Shown: positions 54,871 through 62,990 of the stretch, piece after piece | How the letters are laid out: each line of letters opens with the position of its first letter | Numbering within the stretch: the first letter of the stretch is position 1 | Assembly (NCBI RefSeq): GCF_023618015.1 | Contig: NZ_JAJKBJ010000004.1 | Location: 124,001 to 188,000 of the forward strand | Source of the DNA: Legionella maioricensis | Lineage (GTDB): Bacteria; Pseudomonadota; Gammaproteobacteria; Legionellales; Legionellaceae | Reading direction: 5' to 3' | DNA length: 64,000 nt | Program-made: the position numbers and the translations under genes | The notes under the pieces: model-generated | Seen by the model: only the letters and a program-made list of their open reading frames with translations | The model's database searches: none | What the model was told of the DNA's origin: nothing

Positions 54871-56149
54871 GTAAGGCTCCCTCTGAAACAGGAATGCTGT
54901 GTCGATAAGTGTGAACCTTACGTACTGCTTCTATAAGTAATTCAATATGTTGGTTATCTACTCGATAAGCGCAGGTTTCAAAACCTAACAACTCTCGCTC
55001 ATGCATCCGTTCCGCTACAGGACAAAGCCCTTTATGATATTGGCGGTTAGTCAGATTAAAAGGCCACCCCTCTCGACCAAAGGCAATCCTTTTCTGAAAT
55101 ACTGGCAGCATGTATAAGGGAGTCACATAGCCGACAAAATGGGGGAATCCCTCCGCAGTCAGAGCAGCGCTAAAGTCTTTACGTGATACACCTAAACGCG
55201 CTTCATCCAATTTCGCAGCCCAGGTATAGTAGACGTGACGACACCCAGGTCTCACTGTGGGGACGGTGATCCCTTCCAGATCAGCCAAACCCTCTGACAA
55301 ACATTCTGCAAGATGTTGGCGACGACCTACTTCCGCATCAATCTTCGCGAGTTGTGAAATACCTACCGCAGCCGACATTTCAGTCATTCGGTAATTAAAA
55401 CCGATCATATTCACTGGATTCTGAATTGGTGCTGGTGCAACAATATTTTCCGCATGATTACGAATGGCTTGTAATCGTAATGCAAGTTCAGGATCTCTGG
55501 TGGTACACATTCCTCCCTCACCGGTATGAATGTGCTTATGGTAATTCAGACTAAAAACACCAATATCAGCTACTGTACCCGCATAGCGGCCATCTTCCAT
55601 AGCTAATGGTCCTTGAGCATTATCTTCTATCAAACCTAAACCAAACTCTTTAGCAATAGCCGCCAACTGAGTTAAGGGAGCTGGATGACCGAATAAATTA
55701 ACAGCAATGATGGCTTTTGTTTTAGGGGTAATAGCCGCTCGAACAGCATCAGGATCAAGACAAAAAGTATGGGGATCAATATCAGCAAAAACAGGAATTG
55801 CACCGTAAACAAGGGGTGCCATAGCTGTAGCGGACATAGTATAAGGAGGAACAATAACCTCATCTCCAGGAGAAATGCCTAAGGCCCCTACTGCAGCATA
55901 TAAACCGGAAGTCGCTGAGTTCACGGAAACAACGTAAGGCACCTCAAAACGCTCAGCCCATAACCGTTCAAATTGTTTGACTTCCACTCCCCCAAGAAAC
56001 TCTTCTCCCCAGCTTCCATAAAATCCAGAAAGTGAACCTCGTTCGAAAACACGTTTGACGGCTTCAAAATCGTCTTTATTAATGGTGCTATCAGCAGGTA
56101 AAGGTTGCTTTATTATTGGTCTTCCGCCGTTAATTGCCAATTGTGTCAT
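54863..56149 (-). CDS. DegT/DnrJ/EryC1 family sugar aminotransferase
   Basis: 428 aa. INGGRPIIKQPLP at the N-terminus, VSVNSATSGLYAAVGALGIS, PGDEVIVPPYTMSATAMAPL, EDNAQGPLAME and FSLNYHKHIHTGEGGMCTT with the PLP lysine. The N-terminus and the lysine region differ from the PseC and PerA types. The place next to a SpsF-like cytidylyltransferase and a Gfo/Idh enzyme recalls the B. subtilis sps genes. It would make an amino sugar; the substrate is open. AAGG lies eight nt upstream of the ATG. Confidence 0.82.
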   Translation of the reverse strand: MTQLAINGGRPIIKQPLPADSTINKDDFEAVKRVFERGSLSGFYGSWGEEFLGGVEVKQFERLWAERFEVPYVVSVNSATSGLYAAVGALGISPGDEVIVPPYTMSATAMAPLVYGAIPVFADIDPHTFCLDPDAVRAAITPKTKAIIAVNLFGHPAPLTQLAAIAKEFGLGLIEDNAQGPLAMEDGRYAGTVADIGVFSLNYHKHIHTGEGGMCTTRDPELALRLQAIRNHAENIVAPAPIQNPVNMIGFNYRMTEMSAAVGISQLAKIDAEVGRRQHLAECLSEGLADLEGITVPTVRPGCRHVYYTWAAKLDEARLGVSRKDFSAALTAEGFPHFVGYVTPLYMLPVFQKRIAFGREGWPFNLTNRQYHKGLCPVAERMHERELLGFETCAYRVDNQHIELLIEAVRKVHTYRHSIPVSEGALHA

Positions 56150-56216
56150 GATATAAACCTTAGTTTAAATAGTTGCTCCATTGTAACCGTTCGCCCAATG
56201 GCGTCAACTTAAGGAT

Positions 56217-56310
56217 GTAGCCTGGGTGAAGGTGAAGGCGCAGCCGTAACCCGAGATCGAAACCTGATTCAAGCCCGACCTCGGATTACGCTTGGCTCCA
56301 TCCAGGCTAC
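56217..56310. repeat. Palindromic dispersed repeat upstream of the DegT gene
   Basis: Ends GTAGCCTGG (56217-56225) and CCAGGCTAC (56302-56310) are perfect inverted copies, and the interior is partly self-complementary (GTAACCCGAG against CTCGGATTAC). It fills most of the 210-bp gap between PseI-like and DegT genes. A different sequence class from the GTCAT-type palindromes elsewhere in the window. Confidence 0.7.
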
Positions 56311-56359
56311 AATGTTCTCTTAAAGCTTGGCCGAGCAGTTACACTCAATTTAATGATAA

Positions 56360-57409
56360 TTAACTGATAAGATCCCAGTGCATTCGCGTTCCACGCTTCA
56401 CTGCTTTTGCAACGCGTTTACCTATCAATTGATTAATAAATTTGGGCGGTAAACCGTATCCAGGTCGAATGGCACGCAAATTACTAGGTGTTAATACATC
56501 ACCGGCTTGCAAATCTTCACAAATATAAAGAGTACGTCTGAAAACCAGGGAACCTAATTCCTCATCAGTTGGACCAATTTGCAGCGTGCCTAATGCTTCC
56601 CAGGCCGTTTTTGTTTCAGTTACCATTTGTTTCAATTCTGCAGGTTCAAGAGAGAACGCTGAATCGACTCCGCCCTCAGCACGACTAAGCGTAACATGTT
56701 TTTCAATGACGGTAGCACCCAGTGCAACACTGGCAATCGCAGCTCCAATGCCTAAAGTATGATCGGAAAGTCCCACTTCACAATTAAATAAATTGCGCAA
56801 ATGAGGAATGCTGGCCAGATTTGATGCAGCAGGGCTTGCTGGATAATTGCTGGTACATTTAAGTAAAACTAAATCGGTACAACCGGCTTCTCTTGCTGTA
56901 CGAACGGCTTCATCAATTTCCGCCAAAGTCGCCATTCCAGTGGAAATAATTAACGGTTTTCCAGTGGCAGCAACTTTGCTGATTAAAGGCAGATCCGTAT
57001 TCTCAAATGAAGCGATCTTGTAGGCTGGAACATCAAGGGACTCCAGAAAATCAACAGCAGTCGCATCAAATGGGGTGCTAAATGCTAATAATCCACGAGA
57101 CTTTGCATGCTGAAAGATTGCTGCATGCCATTCCCAGGGAGTATGAGCTTGTTCATACAGCTGATACAAACTATTGCCTTTCCAGAGGCTCTTGGGATCT
57201 TCAATAAAAAATTCCCCTTCGGCCAAATTAAGGGTCATTGTTTCAGCAGTATAGGTCTGCAATTTCAGTGCATGCGCGCCACTATCAGCTATAGCATCAA
57301 CTATTGCTAATGCTCGTTCCAAAGACTGGTTATGATTGCCTGACATCTCAGCAATAATAAAAGGCGCTGCTGCATTACCTACCGGTACGTTACCAATAGT
57401 AAAACCCAT
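56360..57409 (-). CDS. pseI: Pseudaminic acid synthase-like nonulosonate synthase
   Basis: 349 aa from the ATG at 57409, chosen for the AAGGGG six to seven nt upstream and because the family starts here; an ATG at 57430 adds seven residues. The NeuB barrel shows FIIAEMSGNHNQSLERALAI, LKLQTYTAETMTLN, SLWKGNSLYQLYEQAHTPWE, AYKIASFENTDLPLI, EVGLSDHTLGIGAA and EKHVTLSRAEGGVDSAFSLE, and ends with a SAF domain (about 285-349). These match PseI more than NeuB or LegI. It condenses a 6-deoxy-diacetamido hexose with phosphoenolpyruvate to a nine-carbon acid. Confidence 0.9.
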   Translation of the reverse strand: MGFTIGNVPVGNAAAPFIIAEMSGNHNQSLERALAIVDAIADSGAHALKLQTYTAETMTLNLAEGEFFIEDPKSLWKGNSLYQLYEQAHTPWEWHAAIFQHAKSRGLLAFSTPFDATAVDFLESLDVPAYKIASFENTDLPLISKVAATGKPLIISTGMATLAEIDEAVRTAREAGCTDLVLLKCTSNYPASPAASNLASIPHLRNLFNCEVGLSDHTLGIGAAIASVALGATVIEKHVTLSRAEGGVDSAFSLEPAELKQMVTETKTAWEALGTLQIGPTDEELGSLVFRRTLYICEDLQAGDVLTPSNLRAIRPGYGLPPKFINQLIGKRVAKAVKRGTRMHWDLIS

Positions 57410-57441
57410 ATGTATCCCCTTATCTGTCATGTCTCAATGAT

Positions 57442-59007
57442 TCACTTTTGTTCTATAGCTAATGGCTCCAATTCAAAAGCCAAAGCCCCTACTCTTCGAG
57501 AGCGGGCGGATTTAAATTGTAGTTGGATAAACAATCGTTGGCTACGGCTATTTGAATCTCGTACCTCGGCGATTAATTTTATATTCAGGGCAATAGAATG
57601 CCAATATTGCAACGCACTCTTCAAGAGCTTGGTGGAAAGGCCAAGTCCGCGCAATGATTGATCGATGCTGATGCTGATCAATGCCTCTGCTTTCTCGCGG
57701 TTAATATCAAATCGAACCAGTCCTAAAGGCAAGCCATGCTCATCTTCGCCAATAAGGATTAACGAATCCGGATCGCTTAGTTTTTTAGCAAACCACCGAG
57801 CATGCTCCTCTGCACTAATCAGTTGTTGATTAAAACTTTGCATCCGCGCTTCAGGATCATTAGCCCATCTCAATAATAATAATTCATCAGCCGGAGTAAT
57901 GCGCCGTATCTTGATGGTTGATATTAATTTCCCAAATAGAATGCATGCTACCCTTTTAGCACCTAATCCATCCACTAAATTACTGGCTTTTTGAGTTAAG
58001 CCAAGTACAGTATCAGGCTCTTTGATTAAGTGCAAAATAGCCTGGTGCCATTCGGCTAATGAAGCATTGATTCCCTCACTCAGCGATTTTTGATATCCAT
58101 CCTCAGTAAGCGAGACAGTCGGCGCATCCTGATTCTCAGCAATACTGATCACAAGAGAAGGTAATCCAATACACATACGCTCCCAGGTGGTTGCCCCCCC
58201 GGCACCAATTACCAAATCAGCTCGCGCGGAAAGTCCCGCCAAGGTAGGTAAATTTTGATACAGTGCTGTTCCTTGTCTCTGCGCCACCAGTTTTTTTATC
58301 TCACCATGATTGGGGTAATTTGCACCTATCACGACATCAACAGCCAAGTGTGAAAAATCAGAATGACTTAAAACCTTTAGTACCTTTCCAGTCTGTTCAG
58401 TCGAGTCGCTGGCACCAAAAAATACAAGCACTCGCCGTACCTGACCATTACGTGGCGGCAAGATGGCACGCAATTGCGGGTATTCAGGTTGAATCAATGC
58501 GTGATCAGGGCCCAACAAACATTTGCAAGGTTCAGATAAAAGATGTTGATAACGCGAAAAAGTCTTATCCCCAAAATAGTTTTGATCCAATAAGACATCG
58601 CAATCATGGTAACGGTTAGCCAGATCGTCAATGACCAGGATCTTTTCTACTAGCGGTCTTACCGCTTTTTCCCAAGTCACATCCAATCCGTAATGATCAA
58701 CAATCATCCAGTCATATCGTTGATTATCAAGAGCTCTGAGTGTTTGAGCAGCATCTTGTTCTTGGGTTACCCCTAACCATGCGGCATAATCATTAGGATT
58801 GGAAATAGTCGGTGCTTGAGGAGCTGGAAAACGGCAAAGCGAAAAAGAGGCTTTTTCAATTCTCTCAATTAAATGTCCCGGATGTTCTCGGCTTAAAAAA
58901 AGCACGTCTGCACCGCGACCACGCAATTCATTAGCCAGCGTTAAACAGCGCATCAAATGGCCGCTGCCTATTAACGAACTACTGTCTACCCGAAAAGCAA
59001 CTTTCAT
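57442..59007 (-). CDS. pseG: Fusion of PseG-type UDP-sugar hydrolase and PseH-like N-acetyltransferase
   Basis: 521 aa from the ATG at 59007, which overlaps the upstream stop by one base (TAATG). Residues 1 to about 345 are PseG: FRVDSSSLIGSGHLMRCLTL, IDDLANRYHDCDVLLDQNY, GASDSTEQTGKVLK and GGATTWERMCIGLPSLVI. Residues about 350-505 are a GNAT domain (LLLRWANDPEARMQSFNQQL, SISIDQSLRGLGLSTKLLK). PseG removes UDP from the diacetamido hexose before the PseI step. PseH normally acetylates the 4-amino group just before, so the fusion would join two successive steps. Both are separate proteins in Campylobacter and Helicobacter. Confidence 0.88.
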   Translation of the reverse strand: MKVAFRVDSSSLIGSGHLMRCLTLANELRGRGADVLFLSREHPGHLIERIEKASFSLCRFPAPQAPTISNPNDYAAWLGVTQEQDAAQTLRALDNQRYDWMIVDHYGLDVTWEKAVRPLVEKILVIDDLANRYHDCDVLLDQNYFGDKTFSRYQHLLSEPCKCLLGPDHALIQPEYPQLRAILPPRNGQVRRVLVFFGASDSTEQTGKVLKVLSHSDFSHLAVDVVIGANYPNHGEIKKLVAQRQGTALYQNLPTLAGLSARADLVIGAGGATTWERMCIGLPSLVISIAENQDAPTVSLTEDGYQKSLSEGINASLAEWHQAILHLIKEPDTVLGLTQKASNLVDGLGAKRVACILFGKLISTIKIRRITPADELLLLRWANDPEARMQSFNQQLISAEEHARWFAKKLSDPDSLILIGEDEHGLPLGLVRFDINREKAEALISISIDQSLRGLGLSTKLLKSALQYWHSIALNIKLIAEVRDSNSRSQRLFIQLQFKSARSRRVGALAFELEPLAIEQK

Positions 59008-61034
59008 TAATTTAACCGCTTGAATCCAGCATGACATACTGGACCCTGTAATAGACTCATCACATCACGCCCTGCTTCGCATTCAGCAATTAACGCAAAT
59101 ATGGGTTCAAGTTCGTTAAAGTAGCCATCAACAATTTCAGGTGTATGAGCAATACTTGAGTAAATACAATTGCTTGCCAAATACCCCTTGGCGAGCATTT
59201 CCTGAGTTATCAGAGTTTTATAAGCCAAACTGTTTGCACTCGCAATGGTAAAGCCTGCCAGTGAAGGTAATCCCCAAAGATCCAGTTTCAAATGATACTT
59301 TTGCGCCAACTCCCGCCACCGTTTTTTAATTTGATTTCCGGTATGAGTAATAATGTCCCAGGATTGCATTTTTTCCATGACTTCGAGGGTTTTTAATCCA
59401 GCAGTAGGTCCAATACGTTCAGTCCAGAACGTACTGCTAATAAAGCTCGTTTGTGCCGCTTCCATTATTGCACGACGTCCAATGGTTGCTGTAATGCCAT
59501 AGCCATTACCCAGAGCTTTACCAAACATAGCCATATCGGGCTCAACCCCATACAATTTATGCAGCCCGCCAAAGCTTTGGCGAAACCCAGAAGTACACTC
59601 ATCAAAAATAAGCACAATACCTTTATCAGTCGCAAGCTGACGTACATTTTCTAAAAAGCCAGGCTCAGGTCCCTGATTGCGGGAAACTTCCATCTTGATG
59701 ACGCCAATATCATGCATATTGACCAAGTCTTGTAATTCATCAAAGCGATTATAATTGAATGGATATACGGTGTCTCGTAAATTGGCCGGAACCCCATTGG
59801 GCTCAAGACCGGGCAATAAATGACCACCAAGAGATTTCTCATCGCCTAAATTAGCAGCCAGGTACCAATCATGCCAACCATGATAGCCACAGAATGCAAC
59901 TTTATCCTTACCACTGGCAGCGCGGGCAATACGAATTGCGATCGCATTGGCTTCTCCGCCAGAACGAGCAAATCGCACCATATCAGCCCATGGATGTAAT
60001 TCTACAAGACGCTCAGCAAGATATACTTCCTCAGGACAGTTCAAGGTACTCATATTACTGGCATCAACAACTGCATGGATGGCCGCATCTACTTCAGGAT
60101 GACAATAGCCAAGAATATTCGTCCCAATCCCCATAATCGACATATCAATAAATTCATTCCCATCAAGATCCCACACCTTGCATCCTTTGGCTTTGCTGTA
60201 ATAAGCAGGCCATAGATCAGGCAAAAACATCTCGGCACGTTTTGACAATAGCATGCTACCACCAGGAATCACTTGCTTGGCGCGTTTCCAAAGTTTTTGT
60301 CCAGTGCCCATTTTTGCTCCTTCATTTCGTATCAAATGTTGATTTGCCGCAAATAATTCAGGTTCTTTCTCACTCAGACTAAGGATCTCAATCCAGGAAA
60401 AATCACGGCGTGGATGAAAATATTCATAGATTTTCTGAACAACAATAAAATCATCAATCTCGTCAACCGTCCAGCGCTGGTTGGAATAATCGGTATCATT
60501 TGTGTAGTTCAGTTGAGAAAACTCAGCAGATTCTCGAATAAAAGGCGTTACGTGTTCACGATGCATTGGCTGTTTCGCCTCTAGCTGCGCCCTGCTTAAA
60601 GCAGCAAAACTAAATACTTCAATATCCAATCCGTCCGGGAAAGAAGGTGGTGCTACGTTACTGACATAGTCTACTTTATTGTCTAAAAATTTGGCGATGA
60701 CTGAATCAACCAATCCCGGATCAAGTAAAGGACAATCTCCAGTGATGCGCACTATGACGTCTGCTTTAGCTTGTTTTGCCGCTTGATAATATCTATCAAG
60801 TACATCATTCTCACTGCCTTGATAAACCGAGTAGCCAAGTTGTTGGACGTACTCGGTTAAATTTGCATTGCGAGGATCCGTTGATGTGGTCAGAATAATT
60901 TCATCCACTTTTGTCGCTTGAGCTAAGCGTTGCATCAATAAACCGATTAAAGGTGTGCCGCAAATAGGACGCATGACTTTATTAGGTAACCTGGTGGATC
61001 CCATACGCGCTTGAACCATAGCAACTATTTTCAT
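59007..61034 (-). CDS. Fusion of SpsF-type cytidylyltransferase and class III PLP aminotransferase/aminomutase
   Basis: 675 aa. Residues 1 to about 235 are a cytidylyltransferase (VQARMGSTRLPNKVMRPICG, GSENDVLDRYYQAA, RITGDCPLLDPG). Residues about 245-660 are a class III aminotransferase of the glutamate-1-semialdehyde aminomutase type (VIPGGSMLLSKRAEMF, ARSGGEANAIAIRIARAASG, GYHGWHDW, FDECTSGFR, MFGKALGNGYGI with the PLP lysine, SSTFWTERIG). The N-terminal part should make the CMP-activated nine-carbon sugar. The second part would add or move an amino group on a sugar. Overlaps both neighbours (ATGA and TAATG). Confidence 0.87.
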   Translation of the reverse strand: MKIVAMVQARMGSTRLPNKVMRPICGTPLIGLLMQRLAQATKVDEIILTTSTDPRNANLTEYVQQLGYSVYQGSENDVLDRYYQAAKQAKADVIVRITGDCPLLDPGLVDSVIAKFLDNKVDYVSNVAPPSFPDGLDIEVFSFAALSRAQLEAKQPMHREHVTPFIRESAEFSQLNYTNDTDYSNQRWTVDEIDDFIVVQKIYEYFHPRRDFSWIEILSLSEKEPELFAANQHLIRNEGAKMGTGQKLWKRAKQVIPGGSMLLSKRAEMFLPDLWPAYYSKAKGCKVWDLDGNEFIDMSIMGIGTNILGYCHPEVDAAIHAVVDASNMSTLNCPEEVYLAERLVELHPWADMVRFARSGGEANAIAIRIARAASGKDKVAFCGYHGWHDWYLAANLGDEKSLGGHLLPGLEPNGVPANLRDTVYPFNYNRFDELQDLVNMHDIGVIKMEVSRNQGPEPGFLENVRQLATDKGIVLIFDECTSGFRQSFGGLHKLYGVEPDMAMFGKALGNGYGITATIGRRAIMEAAQTSFISSTFWTERIGPTAGLKTLEVMEKMQSWDIITHTGNQIKKRWRELAQKYHLKLDLWGLPSLAGFTIASANSLAYKTLITQEMLAKGYLASNCIYSSIAHTPEIVDGYFNELEPIFALIAECEAGRDVMSLLQGPVCHAGFKRLN

Positions 61035-61558
61035 AACATCATACCCATCAATGTAAGATCTTCTGGCTGTCCATTAATTAAAAAATGTTCCGGACGTTTT
61101 CCTTCGATTACAAAACCTGCTTTTATAAATGCCCGCTCACTCGCTTTATTACTTTCATAACAGCCGGCAGTTAATTTACGCAGCTTCAATTCGTCACGGG
61201 CAATTTGAGCAAGTAGGCTAATCGCCTGCGTTGCGACTCCCTTCCCGTGTGCTTTTTTTTCTCCAATCATAATCCCTACTTCGCCAAGACCATGCCGTTG
61301 GTTTATTTCAAGTTTAATATTTCCAATATGCTTATTCTCCAATAAAGGAAAACGAATGCCTAGCAACAAAGTATTGTCATTAGCCATACAATTTTTTACA
61401 AATTGGCGAGTGCTCTCCAGGCTATGAATCTCAAATCGGCTTTCAAGATAACGATTCACTTCTGGATCATTAAGCCAATCGATATAAGAAGGCGCCACAT
61501 CATTTTCAGTAAGAACAAACAGCTGGATTAATTCATTAGACCAAGTTGATGCGCGCAT
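61031..61558 (-). CDS. GNAT N-acetyltransferase, RimJ/PseH-like, in the nonulosonate operon
   Basis: 175 aa. SYIDWLNDPEVNRYLESRFE at the start, GEVGIMIGEKKAHGKGVATQ for the acetyl-CoA loop, and AGCYESNKASERAFIKAGFV near the end. It is similar to the GNAT at 46250-46795 and to the PseH-like half of the PseG fusion, giving this locus several amine acetyltransferases. Likely substrate: an amino group of the nonulosonate or its precursor. It shares a one-base overlap with the HisF-like gene. Confidence 0.8.
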   Translation of the reverse strand: MRASTWSNELIQLFVLTENDVAPSYIDWLNDPEVNRYLESRFEIHSLESTRQFVKNCMANDNTLLLGIRFPLLENKHIGNIKLEINQRHGLGEVGIMIGEKKAHGKGVATQAISLLAQIARDELKLRKLTAGCYESNKASERAFIKAGFVIEGKRPEHFLINGQPEDLTLMGMML

Positions 61559-62361
61559 TAATAATTCATCCTAATCGAAATATCTTCGTTATTTAAATGA
61601 GCGCGAAGCTGCATCGGATTTTGATCGCGAAAACTAAAGAACGTCCCCGCCGCAATCGCCTCAGCTCCCCCCAACTTAAAACCCTCAACGAAATGATCGA
61701 CCAAACCACAGCCACCCGATAAAATTACAGGAACAGACACTGCTTTAGCCACCGCGCTTCCCACTTCGTAATTAAGCCCTGAACCCAGGCCATCTTTATC
61801 CATGTCAGTCAAAAGAATTTCACCCGCGCCCGCTTGAACAACCTGTTGTGCCCATTCGACAACGTCCAATTGACTCAGTTTTTTATCTTGCCCATTAAAA
61901 ACCACCGCACGTCCCGTAGCATCTGTTCGAAAATCAATGGACACCACCACGCATTGTGCGCCAAATCGACTGGCTGCTTCGCTAATAAAACCAGGTTGTG
62001 ATAAAGCGATGGAGTTAATGCAGACCTTATCTGCGCCATGAGCCAATAAGGAAGAAAAATCAGACAGACTGCGTACCCCACCGCCAACAGCTAAAGGCAT
62101 AAATGTCTCGCAGGCCAATCGCTCCACAAGAGCAAGCATCGTTGCATCGGAACCTATTTCCGTGCCATTAATATTCAAAACCATCAATTCATCAGCCAAT
62201 TGAGCTTCGTATATTTTTGCTTGCGATACGGCATCACCTACATCATATATCTCAGTATACTGTCTTGTGTTAACCAGAACAGGACGCGTGACCGGGCCAA
62301 TTTTTCGATACTTAATCAATAATTTCGGAATTAATCTTTTTTTTAGATAAGTTAAAGTCAT
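61558..62361 (-). CDS. HisF-like cyclase subunit for sugar amidination (WbuZ type)
   Basis: 267 aa, TIM barrel like imidazole glycerol phosphate synthase HisF. Motifs: MPLAVGGGVRSLSDFSSLLA, ADKVCINSIAL, VVSIDFRTDATG (matches the HisF catalytic Asp130 region), EILLTDMDKDGLGSGL and SGGCGLVDHFVEGFKLGGAE. The N-terminal CLDV-type motif with the first catalytic Asp (Asp11) is absent: the same place reads LLIKYRK. So it cannot easily do the histidine pathway cyclisation and fits the WbuZ role of passing ammonia to a sugar amidotransferase. It overlaps the HisH stop by 4 bp. Confidence 0.88.
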   Translation of the reverse strand: MTLTYLKKRLIPKLLIKYRKIGPVTRPVLVNTRQYTEIYDVGDAVSQAKIYEAQLADELMVLNINGTEIGSDATMLALVERLACETFMPLAVGGGVRSLSDFSSLLAHGADKVCINSIALSQPGFISEAASRFGAQCVVVSIDFRTDATGRAVVFNGQDKKLSQLDVVEWAQQVVQAGAGEILLTDMDKDGLGSGLNYEVGSAVAKAVSVPVILSGGCGLVDHFVEGFKLGGAEAIAAGTFFSFRDQNPMQLRAHLNNEDISIRMNY

Positions 62362-62990
62362 CGCGCAAGAAAACCTCTTAGAAATCGCAACCCTGCTTCC
62401 TGACTTTTTTCAGGATGAAATTGCGTGGCTATAATATTGCCTTGTTCAATGATCGCACTAAATCGTTCGCCATGAGTACAAAAGCCTAAAACGGCTCCTT
62501 TGCTTGGATTTTGATAAGCAAAAGAATGATCGAAGTAAAAATCTGTTTCATCTCCAGCAGCAAACTCACCAAAATCGTTTTCAAACGCCACAATATTCCA
62601 ACCCACATGAGGAACTCGAATACCTGGACTTGCTAAAATTCTCTTAACCGTGCCACCAAACCAACCCAATCCTTGGGACTCTTCAGATTCTTCACTGCTG
62701 TCGCTAAGCAATTGCATGCCAACACAGATGCCTAATAAGGGGCGGCCCTCTTCTAAAGCCCATCGCTCAAGGGCAGGAATGAGCCCACTGGAGCGCAGGT
62801 GTTCAGCGCAAAATCCAAACGCCCCCACACCAGGTAAAACAAGGTGGGTGCAGTCTTGTATTTGGTGTTCAGCAACAACCCGAATTACCCGTGCACCAAT
62901 ATGGATAAATGCATTCTCAATAGATTGGATATTACCGGCTTGATAATCGATAATACCAACGACTGCATTGCGGACAGAGTCTATTTTCAT
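62358..62990 (-). CDS. HisH-like glutamine amidotransferase subunit (WbuY type)
   Basis: 210 aa, class I glutaminase. The nucleophile Cys is in LLGICVGMQLL and the His/Glu pair in TQFHPEKSQEAG, so the triad looks complete. It releases ammonia from glutamine for transfer through the HisF-like barrel. The ends overlap both flanking genes by 4 bp. As with HisF, a role in histidine synthesis is unlikely from context. Confidence 0.9.
   Translation of the reverse strand: MKIDSVRNAVVGIIDYQAGNIQSIENAFIHIGARVIRVVAEHQIQDCTHLVLPGVGAFGFCAEHLRSSGLIPALERWALEEGRPLLGICVGMQLLSDSSEESEESQGLGWFGGTVKRILASPGIRVPHVGWNIVAFENDFGEFAAGDETDFYFDHSFAYQNPSKGAVLGFCTHGERFSAIIEQGNIIATQFHPEKSQEAGLRFLRGFLAR

Noticed and set aside
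61558-62990. HisF and HisH as histidine biosynthesis genes
   Set aside because: The HisF-like protein lacks the first catalytic Asp and both genes overlap a WbuX-type amidotransferase inside a polysaccharide operon.
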